Below, in pieces: positions 23,916 to 36,458 of a stretch of DNA of 64,000 nt. The position numbers were made by a program, and so were the translations under genes. The stretch is taken from the NCBI RefSeq assembly GCF_016808095.1, contig NC_068976.1, positions 9,519,001 through 9,583,000 on the forward strand. The letters run 5' to 3'. Position 1 is the first letter of the stretch. The number at the start of each line of letters is the position of its first letter. Origin of the DNA: Vigna angularis. Its lineage: Eukaryota; Streptophyta; Magnoliopsida; Fabales; Fabaceae. Under the pieces are notes generated by a model, which was not told where the DNA came from, searched no databases, and worked only from the letters and a program-made list of their open reading frames with translations.

Positions 23916-24495
23916 TAGAGTTATCAATTTGATCCATGGTTCATGAACCAGTTAGGTCTTAACCCACTTTTGAAAAAAAATTTCGTTTAAGAAGCTTGTT
24001 AAGTGGGGGCAAAACAAAAAGCGTCAACCTCCAAAGTCCCTTCATGACTGGGTTAGGATCAAGGTTAAGGTTGATTTAACCCTATTATAAAATTTTAATT
24101 AAATTTTAGAAACAATATCATTTATATATACATATAAAATTATATATTTTATTAGATAGTTTATTATTTTAGAAACAAGTTTATTATTTTTTTATTACGC
24201 TTGAATTGTATGATATTTTTTTTATTTTGAATTGTCTTTGAAGTTTAAAATCATTTTAGAGTGAAATTTATTTAGATTTGAATTAAAAAAATTATAATTT
24301 TTTTTATTTAAAAAAACTAATAATTAAGTGAGTTAGTGAGCCAATCTGTTTAACCCACCAATCCGTGGTGGGTCGAACCGGGTTCAAATTTTTTCAGCTT
24401 GCTAATAATTGAGTCGGGTTGGATTGGTTCACTAAGTGACCAACCCGTGGTGAACCGAACCGGATCGAGCCGGATTACCCGTTTTGACAACTTTA
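23916..24495. mobile_element. putative non-autonomous hAT-like element
   Basis: The ends TAGAGTTATCAA (23916-23927) and the inverted TAAAGTTGTCAA (24484-24495) match at 10 of 12 positions. Subterminal sequence rich in 'gggtcgaaccgggttc', 'accgaaccgg' and 'acccgttttgac' is familiar from plant hAT MITEs. The 8-bp flanks (cttgtagt / tgaagaat) do not match, so the duplication is lost or the ends are misplaced. Confidence 0.4.
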
Positions 24496-25590
24496 TGAAG
24501 AATTCATTCCAACCTTAAAATAATGATTCTATAATCTGCTCTCCCTCCTTTAAACCACTTAAACTCATATAATGTATTACTTACTTAAAAAGTCCAACAA
24601 TGCAACCATGCTCCACCATGAACACCAACTCGAAATCCCCTTGAACTAAACATAGTGTTGTTTATTTTAAAGGATGAATTTGAGAAAGAGTAAATAAATG
24701 AATTTGAAGAGATAGAGAGTGAAAAAGTGGTGTAGTTTGTGTTTAAGGGATAGTAAACACTACAAGAAAAATATCATTTACATATGGATTATTATATACG
24801 GATTTTAATCCGTAAATAAAAATTCTGTTACATACGAATTTTATATACAGATAAGTTAGATACAGATTTTTCTGTATATAAAGAAAAAAAAGTTTATATA
24901 CGAATTTTCTGTATATAAAATCTGTATGTAATGATGGCGTCTTTTGGCTGAAGTTTTGCCAAAGATAAATCCATATATAAAATTTGTACGTAAGTAAGCT
25001 CTCCTTTATATACAGATGTTATATACGGATTTTACAATAAATAATAAAACAAAATTAAAAAATTAAACCTAATAAAATACCTAAGAGTCAGAATCAATAC
25101 TCCAACTATATAAAGCCCAGAACCCCATTCTTTGTCATTGTTTATTTTGAAGTATAACCTTTTTCTATTTCCAAAAAAAACATTATATATACCAGATAAT
25201 TATATATGTGTTTTTCTTATACATACGTGTCCATAATTTATTTCTTTGAAATGACATGCTTAGAAAATAATTAACAGAGATAGTAACAACTTTGGCTACT
25301 TACATAACTCTTTTAGTTCAGGGACTATCTAGGATGTGGCAATTCTGTTATTAATGGATGATGAAAAAACCTTCTATTTTACTACATTATCAGGGTCCAA
25401 TAGAACATATAAAGATAGAAAAACAAAAAAAATAAAAATAAAAGAGGTTAGGCAAGAAATAAGGAACATGGAAGGATCGTTATAGAGTATAATGGGGGCA
25501 TGATCCTTCATGTGATACTGATATTTGCAGCAAGAACTATTTCTTATTTCTTTCCTTCATCTATTAATCTATAAATTATATTATTGGTAT

Positions 25591-25621
25591 CACTACAAGA
25601 AAATTTTTATATTTTGTAGTG
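25591..25621. repeat. 31-bp foldback with two CACTA ends
   Basis: It starts CACTACAAGAAAAT and ends ATTTTGTAGTG, so both terminal motifs of the host CACTA element are facing each other within 31 bp. Flanking trinucleotides (tat / ctt) do not match. Confidence 0.75.
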
Positions 25622-26056
25622 CTTGCCTAGCTTGCATTGAGTTCAATATTGATTAAATTGACCCTTGAAGTTGGCCTTGTGTTGCTGCTACCATAACCCT
25701 AAACCTTGTGGGTATATGAGGGGTTAGTTTGCTTATAATTGTGTTATTTTTCTTCACTGTTTGAATGTGAATGGGAATGTATGTTTTATATTGTGGGTTG
25801 GTTGTCTTGGTTGACAATTAAATGCGAAGTAGGTGATATTTTGGTGTGAATATCTTAGTTGTAATTCTCTGTAGTATGTTTGAGTGCATTTCAGATGTGA
25901 TTATCATGCTTAGATGACTATATGAACTTACGAGAGTATTAATGCAAGTTGGCTGAGAAAATATCAACTGATTAGGTAGGAATATATATAATGGGTCATG
26001 GACGCTATTGTGTTTTGGTTTGATGCTTGATTCTGTTATATAATATAATGAACAAC

Positions 26057-26058
<2 letters not shown>

Positions 26059-26129
<71 letters not shown>
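26059..26129. repeat. (AT)n microsatellite
   Basis: Uninterrupted alternating AT inside the CACTA element. Confidence 0.94.
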
Positions 26130-26131
<2 letters not shown>

Positions 26132-26501
26132 GGAAATTGATATTGTGTTCGACTCTTATTAGTTATATGTAACTCTTAGTTATTGAGTGTAAATGTGAGA
26201 TTATTTAAATTTTTTTTTATAAAATCATACGAATTTTTTTGTATATATATAATTACATACAGATTTTATATACGAATTTTTTCGTATATAATTTACATAC
26301 GAATTTTATATACAGATTTTTTCATATGTAATTTATATACGAAAAAAATCCATATATAAGTTATGTACGGATATATCCGTATATAATTTATCTACAACAT
26401 TTTTATATATGAATTTTTGTTCGGATATAACCAAGTGTTATATACAAATTTTCGATCTTATATACGGATTTTTTAGCTTCAATTTTTTTTTTGTAGTGAA
26501 A

Positions 26502-29500
26502 GTGAAGAGATTTAAAGAAAAAAATTGTAAAAATTTGAGAATGATTTATAAATGTGATAAATAAATAAAAATTAATGGATTAAAATATAAGAAAATTAAT
26601 GTAAAATAAAATTTAATTAGTTAAAATTAATTTAAAATAAAATATGAATGATTAGTGTTTAAATAAAAAAGTAATAGGTGTAATTAATTTGAAATAAAAT
26701 GTCATTGATTGAAAATAATTTTAATAAGATGTTAGAAATAAAATAATATTAATAAATCTACAATTTTTGGCACGCAAATAGTGTGGAAACAAATTTGAAC
26801 AAAGAAAAGGACAAATGGTTAACTTGGCATGAGAACTTTTCTCATAGATCCTTGTTATATTGAGAAGATGTTCATTCGCAATTCACTTCTCTCTTTTTTT
26901 TCTTTCACAAATAGTTGCAAATTACTTTGATATGACAAAACAATATTTTGATGTCAATTGATACTTTGACACTGATAATTAAAAAAAGTAACTACTTATC
27001 AACTTCGTAAATTAATGTTTTAATTGCATTTTTTTAGTTATATATATATATTCTAGGTTCTTGTAATAACAAACTATAAACAAATGTATGCAAATGAAAT
27101 TACATATATTAAATGTAAAGAGAAAATCAGTATCTTGATGTGGATTCCAGGACCTTACATAAAGTGTCTGTGCCTTTTTAGACCTATTTTAGTCATTATC
27201 ACTTCTTTTTTCTTTTTACACTATAAAAATTTCAAGTATAATGTATATAGTTCATACTTTTCTGTTAAAATAATTTATATTTTAAATTTCACACGCAAAC
27301 TTTACTTTTCTTCCTCTACATTCAGATGGTATATTCGTGCATAACTAAGATATTTATAATGATTTTTTAGTCCGCGACAGCTAATATTTCCTATTATTTA
27401 TTAATATTTAATCGAATAACAATTTTTGTTTTTGTTTTTAATGCATCACGTTATAAGAAAATTACACTATCATTTCACTTTTATATAGCAAAATCATTAA
27501 AAAGTTTCGCTGTCACAATCACAACATTTAAAGTTTAACTTTTGCAAAGATTCATGCATTGACGTATTTTGTAAAAATATTATTTGATATTTTTCTTTCC
27601 CATAATTTAAGAGAAATAGTAAAATTAATACGAATGACTAAGCCTTCACCAATATATTACATTAGTTTAAATATATTATTATTTCAATTTCTATCACAAT
27701 GACAAAAATTGTTAATAATAAATCGGTATGTTGAGTCGACAGATCTCACAAATAACATATTTTTTGTTCTTAAATTAGTGCAATTGTATCTAATTTACAT
27801 GATTGATTTAATAAATCTATAAACATCAAAACTTTAATTAACGAATTTACGAACGAACTGGATACTTCAACTTTTAGACATAAAAATTTACATAAATAAA
27901 TAATAAACTGAAAAAGAAAACTAATTGAATTTGATCGATTTTAATTCAACATTATCTTTAACGAGTAAATCTAAATAAATTTCTATTAACTGGATATATT
28001 TTATAAGTTAATTTTTGTGAATGGATACAAACTTAAAGAAATTATAATTTATTTGTAAGATTTTTAAAAAGTGGTTCAGTTATCTATCCATGATTGGCTG
28101 TTTAAAATTTATTAATGTCATTATTAAATTATACCATCAGTATAATAAATTTATTAATCTTTTAATTTTTTTTAGGAAGTTATTAATCTTACAATTATAA
28201 TAGTTAAATACATATTAATGATAAATCTTAACTAATAATCAATAATCTATATCTGGCGTTCTAATTATTTTTTCTTTACTAGAAAATATTACAACACATT
28301 TATTATTTATTAAAATATTTTATAAGATTCTTTTTATTTATAAAGTTGATATTTTATATAGAGTTATATTATATTCATTAAATTTATTTCCTTCTTAATA
28401 ATTTATATCTTTATTTTTATTTTCTTCGATGTAAACTAGCTTATTGACATTGTATAAAAAAGATTCACATAAACGGCAGAAATAATAAATGTGAAGGTGA
28501 TAAACTTTGTCAAATTGATCAGAAGTGAATCATCTAGAAAAGACAAAATTGTTAATTCTTAATCCTTATAATCATTAGAAATCACATATTATTTTGGTAT
28601 CAAATGAAAAGATTATAAATATTATAGATTTAAATTTTTAATAATAGTGATAATATAATGAAATGATACAAATATGTTAGATAAAATAGTAATATTATAT
28701 ATAATATGTATAATCATCTAGAAGAAAAAGTAAAAACTTATCTTGTAAACGTATAAAAGAAAGCTGAAGGAATTTTCTTATAATATCAGAATATCTATTA
28801 AATAAGATATTCCAAGGATTCTTATCTATACAAAGAGATAAGAAGTATATGTATTAAATGCAGGGACAGTAAAAACATAAAAATAAAGAAAAATATGAAT
28901 AAGAACAGACGTTGATATAAATAGATGTGAAGGGTACGTGAAAGTTATACACTAAAAAGAAACCAAAAGAGGAGTTACAAAGTGAAAGTTATTTTTATGG
29001 CAAGGGAAGAGACATTTACTCGTTTTTTATATATTTTTTATACTATTTTACTACTTATTATTATTATTATTATCTTTTTAAAAGAAAACATTATCTTTAA
29101 TTAATTCATTGAATAATTTATATACTTCTTTTGTAAAATAATGAAATTATAAATATATTGTATGACCATCTAGTCGGTTTAGAATTAGGCAGTCCCATCA
29201 GTCAGGAACATCTAGTGAATTGATCGGTTAGGTAGCATGAACCAATGATAAGTTTTAAACAAGAATTAGGATTGATAATGATTAACTTAGACTAAAATAC
29301 GATCATTACATGTTAGGTCGTAGTTAGATCGACACTAATCCAAAGCTTATTTCGAAATCTATAAATAGAAGTTTGAGGTATTGTGATAGGTTAGTTACAT
29401 TTAATATACATTTATTACTAAGATTATCCAATCTTTGCCGAATTTGGCATGGGAATACCTTTTGGAGGTATCCTTCTAATATGACCGAACAAAGTGAACA

Positions 29501-30690
29501 TATTGTGCCTCTTCCTTCCTCTTCTTGGGTCACCAAAACATTCTCTTAAGGTCTTGATACATTTTTGTTGTACCCGGATGTATGCTTAATTTTCTCTTAA
29601 GTTCTTATTCTACAACCATCTTTTTAATCTCTCCATTATTAGACACACACATTCTTTAATTAAATCTCAAAATTCCTCTACTATTTATGCCAAAGTTTTT
29701 TTCATTCTTTTGTCCTATCAACTTCTTCTTTTGAATTCATTTATCACTTACTTATGCCTCATAGATTTCTTTTTGTAAGTTGCTAGTGATCTAAATGGAG
29801 TTTAATCGCATTCTATCATAAAAATCGTAAGAATAGACTATCTAAGAAACCTAGGTTTTGAAGATTAACAAATAACATTAAACGAAATATTACTTGTAGG
29901 AAAAACTATTTGAAATAAGTAGTGTCTAGTAAAGAAACATCTTATAATGTTTGAAGCCAAGAGTTAAAGTAATGTCATATAGACCAAATTGTTTAGATGA
30001 ATTAGAACATCATAAACAACGTATAAGGATAAGTGTCTCTTATTAAAATCTCTCAATAGCCTATATGAGCAAAATAAGCTAGTTTCTTATAAAAACATAA
30101 GTCTAACTCTTATATAACACTAAGGATAAAAGAAATGTTTCATTCAATACAATGTTATATCAAACAAAACTTTCTATATAAAAATATCATCTGATAAGTG
30201 ACCATCAAAACACTTAGCATTAAGAAAGCATCTTATGTTTATACAATCTGATGAATACATATTTGTCTTACCAAACAATGCATTTATTAGTGAAATGACA
30301 AATGAGAAAATGTCTTAAACACGCTACACTAGTGAAATGACAAATGAGAAAATGTTTTAAACACGCTACACCGCTTAACTATTCACGTTTAAAACATTTA
30401 ATGCGTGTACAAAAAAGTACCTCTATACTTTATTTCTTGATATTTGTGCATATCAATAAAGCATAAAGATATTATCAGAATTATGACACCTAAGAAAAAA
30501 ACATTGTAAGAGAATAAGAACATTATGGTAATGTTTACTTGAAGTCATTTGCTCCATCACATTGTACAGGCTCAAGTTTCACTTAAGGATATAAGAAAGA
30601 ACTCTCAACCCTACAAAGTAGACTAAAGTCAAACTTCATAACCAAAGGCTCCAACTCTTCAGAAGTCAACTTGTTGATCTAACGGTCAAA
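26502..30690. other. AT-rich intergenic DNA, no supported gene
   Basis: Very AT-rich DNA. ORFs at 27084-27344 and 29324-29536 lack motifs. The part near 29150-29600 is less AT-rich and may be an LTR remnant, but I found no partner repeat. A duplicated stretch 'agtgaaatgacaaatgagaaaatg' type occurs twice at about 30290-30370. Confidence 0.45.
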
Positions 30691-32330
30691 TTCTTGGTTT
30701 GGGTAATTTTTAGTACTCTTAATTGTCTAGAAAAATATGTCACCACCCTTCTATCTTGCATAAGAATACATATTGATCCATTTTTGGAAGCATCACAAAA
30801 TGTCTAGTAGGATTAGGTAATGTTAAAACATGAGAAGTGAATAATCTTTTCTTGAGTTCTTGAAAATTATCCTCACATTTTTTCGTTTACACAAAAGCTT
30901 AATCCTTTTTGGTGAATTGAGTTAAAGGCATAGCTATTTTAGAAAATCCTTTAATGAATCTTCTATAATATTCTATGAAACCAAGAAAACTACGAATCTC
31001 AGTCACTATTTTGGTGGTTCCCATTTTAAAACTGCTTTTACTTTGGTTGGATCCACTGACACTCCTTCCTTAGAAATCACATATTTAAAAGCTCACTTAT
31101 CGAATTGGTAAGTGATTTCGAAGATTCTTAGAGTTTGGAAATATTACTGAATTTTTGGTACAATTTAGAAGGACTTGATTGGAAGATAACTAGTCTACAC
31201 CTAAGATTACATCCAATTGAGACAAAGGTAGACAAACTAAATTTACAAGGAATTTTCTATTTTCAATTAATAGAGGACAATTTAAACTTTAAACAAAATT
31301 TACCATAATTACTTGTTGGAGTTGAAACAATCTAACTAGTGTTTACAAAAAAGGTCAACAAGTCAAGATGTTGAACATAATAATTGGAATTGAAAGAGTG
31401 AGATGCACCTAAGTCATGCAATACATTTAAAGTTTTACCTTTTGTAAAAACATACCTTGAACCAGATAATGGTTTTCAACAACTTCAACTCCAGTCATGG
31501 TGTAGACTTTCCTTATTACGGTCGGTCTTGTTTTGGTAGCAACTGGATTGAAATGTGATTTTTTTTGTTTAGATTCAGAAAATATGTGACCAAGTTTTCC
31601 ACATTTGAAACAAGCTAGTCCCTTGATATGACAGTCTTTAATATAGTGGTTTTGCCCACATTTAAAGCATCTAATATGATTATTCAAAGTTCTACTAGAA
31701 TTTCATGATGAAGGTTGGCTAGTTTGAAATCTCCGTTGAGAGAGATTATAAGGTTTTCCCTCATTGCATCAAAATATTTTGGTTTGTTGTTTTGACTATT
31801 TTCAACATCTTCCAAAAATCTACACTTGTGAATTAGCATTGGAAAATAAAAAATTTCTAGTATTCCTATGGTTTTTCTCATTTTAGGCCTAAGTCCATTT
31901 TCAAACTTTATACATGTCCTCTCCTTGAGATGATAAAAGAGGTAGACTATTTTCCTAATTCTTCAAATTTGGAAACATATAATCCTAGTATCGTATTTCT
32001 CCATTCTAATTAGATAAATTCCATTTCTTTTGCTCTTCTAGCATCATTGGAAAAATATTTTTCTCATGTAATAATTATTCTCTCTTTCATTCAAGGGATC
32101 ACATAATACCATTCCACCAGTATTTGGATGCTTCAATCAAGATAAATTTAACATAATTCATCTTTTGGTTGTCAGCAAAATTTATAACTTGAAATATTTT
32201 CTTCATTTCTTTAATCCATAATTCAGTTTTTTCTAGGTTATATCCTCTAAAAAAATTGTGGAGTTTTATTTCTCCTAAATTTAGCTAAACTTTGTGATTA
32301 AGGAATTATTTCAGGTCTTTGATTCTTTAG
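30690..32330 (-). pseudogene. decayed chromovirus (Ty3/gypsy, Tekay-like) gag-pol remains
   Basis: Read on the minus strand. Near 31880-31940 a gag piece resembles the 'FE.GLRP...AIG' and 'F..L..KCR..E' blocks of Tekay-type gag. At 31600-31690 two zinc knuckles follow: CFKCGQNHYIKDC (the expected Gly before His is Asn) and CFKCGKLGHIF, whose last Cys is lost. Near 31395 'DLGASHSF' corresponds to the protease active site (DSGASHSF in the family). Near 30900-31080 the RT end and RNase H lead are clear: [20 protein letters not shown], then [20 protein letters not shown], then NFQELKKRL. The reverse-transcriptase catalytic core between protease and this block is missing or unreadable. Stops and frameshifts are frequent, and no LTRs were found. 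Confidence 0.8.
31427..31687 (-). pseudogene. gag nucleocapsid part of the decayed chromovirus
   Basis: An 86-codon open stretch with the two tandem CCHC-like knuckles and a basic linker, ending at the protease start. It is the most readable piece of the element at 30690-32330 and not an independent gene. Confidence 0.7.
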
Positions 32331-32809
32331 TAGAGCAGTTGCTATATCTCCTATAGCTTGTACTGCTGTAGTAAATTATTGTTTGTCATTTGGAATTGAA
32401 TAAGTTAGTACTTGTAAATAAATAAAGAAATCCTATAATAAACGCATTTCACAAGTCTTGAAAAAATGTTGATATGATACATGTGACGTCTTAATTAATT
32501 TTCTTTTTCTTTATTAGAAAATATTACAACACATTCATTATTTATCAAAACATTTCACAAGATTTTGTTTTATTCATAAAGTTAATGTTTTAATATGTGC
32601 ACACCATAATTATATATAATAGAGTCATATTATATTTGTCAGATTTATTTCCTTGTTAATAATTTTACAAATTTATTCTTATTTTTTTTGTTACCTAGTC
32701 TATTAGTATTATATAAAAAAGATTCACAGCGAGTCATGAATATAATAATAAATATGACACATATTGATGAAAGGTGAATGATCTGAAGTTACAAAATTGT
32801 TAGATCTTT
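32331..32809. other. AT-rich intergenic DNA
   Basis: No recognisable feature. A segment at about 32510-32700 is similar to 28270-28460 (shared 'ttagaaaatattacaacaca' and following words), an old dispersed repeat. Confidence 0.4.
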
Positions 32810-33850
32810 CACTAGTATAAAAATTGTTTTTAACTTATGTTATTTTAGATTTTTGATGTTTGTTGAATGTTCGACGTTATAGCGAAAAACGTAAATTGAT
32901 GTTGATTGTCTTTGAACATATGTCAATTCACGTTGGTTGCATTTATAACAGACATTAATTGACGTGTATGTTGTAAGAACAATAGACGTTAATTGTTGTA
33001 AGAACAACAGATATCAATTTATGGACTTTTTTAAAAAAGAAATTTTGTCGCCGTGAAGGTAACAAAGTAGACAGGTGCCCTTGTGAGGATGAGGAGAAAA
33101 ACGCGCACAATAATTGTTCGAAAATCGCCACCGTAGTTATCCTAGAATGCGCCCAAGAACTGCACCAAAAACCAATGAAGATGAATTTTAATCGGTGCAA
33201 ATGAAAGATAATGGTTCCAAACGTAATATAATCGGTGCAAAATGATTTTAATCGGTGCAAAGTGGAAGAAAGCTTACCTGAACGTTAATGACAAATGAGA
33301 GAAAGCAAAGGAAGAAGATCAACGCAGCGAGAGAGAAAACGGGTAACTAGCGAACGCGAACGAAGCAAAAACTCAAACTCAAACGCGAAAGAAAGTGAGG
33401 CTCGCATTCTGAGTGTTTGGGGTTTAAAAGGGCATTTGACGTCGGCCCCCTCTAGATCTGACGTCTAATTGGTAAAAAAATCCATTTTGTTCGACGTTTA
33501 ATGTTTGCAAAAGTGACCTTTCAATTCTGATTTTACAGCTTCTAACAGAGGATTTGACGTCTAAAGAAGGATCTGACATTTGATTTGGGGGCCCGACGTC
33601 TATGTCGTGAAAAAAATTAATATTGACGCTTAAAAAGAGATATTTTTGGATCTTTTTGATGTCTAACCATGGAGGAACCAACTTCTATAATGACGTTTTA
33701 TTTAAAAAAATGTCACCAGTTATTTTTTACGTCAAATTTTTAATAGTCAACATTATACACATCATGTTAAAGGTCATTTCTTTGATCCTTAAAAGTCACC
33801 CAATTATTCTTACATCTATGGTCCATTACATTCTTGGAAAGGTGACATGG
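32810..33850. mobile_element. possible CACTA-type fragment (one end only)
   Basis: A CACTAGTATAAAAATTG start at 32810 is followed by repeated 'gacgt' and 'gttaattga' words on both strands, as in subterminal regions of legume-type CACTA elements. The matching inverted end was not found, so the right limit is a guess. A 101-codon minus ORF inside (32955-33260) has no motif. Confidence 0.35.
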
Positions 33851-34281
33851 ATTATTGCAGTAAATTAACTCATATATGAGAATGTTATCTCTTTATTTGT
33901 CACATGCATAGATTTTCAAATTTTATTTTTATACACAATCAACAAAACAAGGAAACAATAACAAACACAATAAAAAAAGTCATATGAAATAAAATTAACA
34001 TTTTTTAATGAAACAAGTGTAAATTATTTTTATAATGACTAGTTAAGATAAATGAACTTTACCTTAATTAATAAATAAAAACTATGTAATCTAAATTAAA
34101 ACTTACTCCTTTAATTATGTAAGATAGAAACTCCAATTACCTATTAATTTAAACTTGAAGAAATATGACAAAATAGCTTTAAAGTAATAATTTGATTCTA
34201 AAATTGTATTATAAATTAGAATAAATAACAATTTTATATATGTATATAATATAATTAAATAGTATTATTTATAATAGCATA

Positions 34282-34335
<54 letters not shown>

Positions 34336-35900
34336 CAATCAAACTATTTAGTAAATAGTAAGAAAATGGAGTCAGATACACTCCATGTAATAAAATAACA
34401 TGAAAATAGTAAATAAAAAAAAAAGATAGATTTAGGAATATTCCATACAATAAAATAACATAAAATAGAAAAAAATAAAAACAGAAAATCTCCTCTCTAT
34501 GAGCTTTTATCGTGTAAGTCCCTGTTCTATTTCTTTTCTCTCTCTTCCTATTTTCACTTCTCTCTTTTTTTTTTTTTGTTTCTTTTTACTAACTCTGTAA
34601 CTTTCATTCAACCCTTCACACCTCTTAATATCAATTTATGTTCCTTATTCATATTTTTCTTTATTTTTTTTGAATGTTTTTACTGTCACTGCATTTAATG
34701 AATATACTTATTATCTCTTTGTATAGTATGATTAGTCAGAATATATATATACTTATAAGATATTCATGTTATAAGAAAATTCCTTCAACTTTCTTTTATA
34801 TGTTTACAGAATTAATTCTTTCGTTTTTTCTTCTAGATGTTTATTCAAATTATAATATTACTATTTTATTTAACATATTTGTACCATTCCATTATATTAT
34901 CATTATTATTGAAAATTTAAATCTGTAATATTTCTAATATTATTATTTGAAATTTTATCCACATTTATAATATATTCTTTAAAAAGATCAAACATCTATT
35001 TATTACTTTATTTTATTTATTATTACTATTTTTTAGTGGTTAACACTAATTACTATTATTATGCAATTACATTATTTTATAAGGCTTATATATATTTTAT
35101 AATACTAATTTTAAATTAATTTATTTATATATTTATTTTACAAAATCATGAAATTATAAAAATTATAATTTTAATACATGATATATACAAATCATGATAT
35201 TGTAGACTTTTAGGTATTACAATTATAAAAATACTGTATCATAATTGTATATGATGTTTAAAAATTGACTTAATAACATTTTTGTTTTCTATATCTTTAA
35301 CAATAATTTAATGTTCTCTTCAATTTTTTTTTACTTGATGTGGACGGTATTTTTTTTAAAAGACTTATTATGATTTTTTTTATATTAGTGAGTTCATTGG
35401 GAGATGATAAACTCACTTTTTTTTAATACAATCACTCTTTTTCATTCTCTTTATATGTTTATTATCAATCTTAGAAACTAAATAGAAAAAATAATGTTGA
35501 TCCTGATTTAACAGAAAATATTACATTAATTTCTTTTAAGAAAAATCACATCATTTTTTTTATTTTAAAAGTTAAATTAAAATAAAGAAAATATTAAATT
35601 ATGGCCATAAATATATAAACTAAAAAATACTACTAAACCGAAATTTAAACTTAAAATAAAATACTTATACTTTTTTGTTGAATCTGGATTGAATCCTATT
35701 ATTTTGATACAGAGATAAAGGTGATTATTATGTTCCATAGGCCAAAAGTTTACACAGTGAAAAACAATTAATAATGAAAAGATATATTATTGATATGATT
35801 TCCAAATCATTAAATTTATAAATTACTAATTCCGTATTAGTTACTATCAGTTGAATTAATGGTTATTAAATTATTTACTTTGATTAAGTAAAAAAAATGG
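33851..35900. other. AT-rich intergenic DNA upstream of EXO70
   Basis: No supported gene. It contains the (AT)n tract at 34286-34332. Two copies of 'ccat..aataaaataacat' near 34380 and 34440 are a minor local repeat. Confidence 0.5.
34286..34332. repeat. (AT)n microsatellite
   Basis: Uninterrupted alternating AT. Confidence 0.93.
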
Positions 35901-36049
35901 AAAACCTTTTTAGTGAGGAAAAGTAGAGAAAAAAAAAGATTCAGGAGAAATGAGAGAAAGAGAGGACAAAAAGAAAAAAAAAATGAAAAATGAAGAGAGA
36001 GAAAAAAGAATAATTAAACTACATAGACAGAGAGGGAAACAGCATTTTT

Positions 36050-36458
36050 GCATTCTGTCATGCACTCTGTGCCACACCCTCAAAAAGTGCCACATTCTCT
36101 CTCTCTCTTTCTCTGAACAGTTCAACACATTCTTTTCTAATTTCTTCTTCCTTTTAGGGTTTCTCTTCTCTCTCTCATATTCAAACCAGAGATTCAGATT
36201 CTCATCTCCATTTTCGTTTCTCCTTTTTCACTCAAAACTCGTTGCTGAGTCAACTCGTTCGCTTTCTCCCACAGTAACATTCACCATCCTTATTTTCGTC
36301 GAGCGAGTCTTCTTCATCGCGAAAAGCCCTTTCTCTGTTCTTTCCCTTCGATTTCAATCTTCGTCTGAACACAGTTACACATGTTTTCGATGATTCCGAG
36401 GTAAACGAGAGGAAAAAGTATAAGAATCAGAAGATCTGGAAGCCGTTACGACGCAGAA
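36050..36458 (+). promoter_or_regulatory. probable 5' leader of EXO70
   Basis: Sequence directly upstream of the EXO70 start is CT-rich (for example 'ctctctctctctttctctg' near 36095 and again near 36165), a common trait of plant 5' leaders and core promoters. The transcription start is not visible from sequence alone, so the left limit is approximate. An upstream ORF lies at 36381-36404. If transcription started left of 35950, a longer upstream ORF (35950-36393) would also be included; I doubt it is translated. Confidence 0.5.
36381..36404 (+). CDS. short upstream ORF in the EXO70 leader
   Basis: Seven codons (MFSMIPR) then TAA, ending 54 bp before the EXO70 ATG. The first ATG has C at -3 and T at +4, a weak context, so leaky scanning is likely. 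Whether it is translated or affects EXO70 output is inference. Confidence 0.4.
   Translation: MFSMIPR

Larger units (their letters stand above)
24758..26498. mobile_element. non-autonomous CACTA (En/Spm) transposon
   Basis: The element starts CACTACAAGAAAAA and ends ...TTTTTTGTAGTG, forming terminal inverted repeats, with a 3-bp target-site duplication AAA (24755-24757 and 26499-26501). Both subterminal zones (about 24780-25050 and 26220-26490) are packed with direct and inverted copies of 'tatacggatttt'/'catacgaatttt' words, as expected for CACTA subterminal transposase-binding arrays. No transposase ORF is present. An (AT)n tract (26059-26129) and a 31-bp foldback with CACTA ends (25591-25621) lie inside. 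Confidence 0.82.

Noticed and set aside
35950..36393. 147-codon ORF upstream of EXO70
   Set aside because: Low-complexity Lys/Glu then Ser/Phe-rich translation of purine- and CT-rich leader DNA. No motif, and it overlaps the probable promoter.
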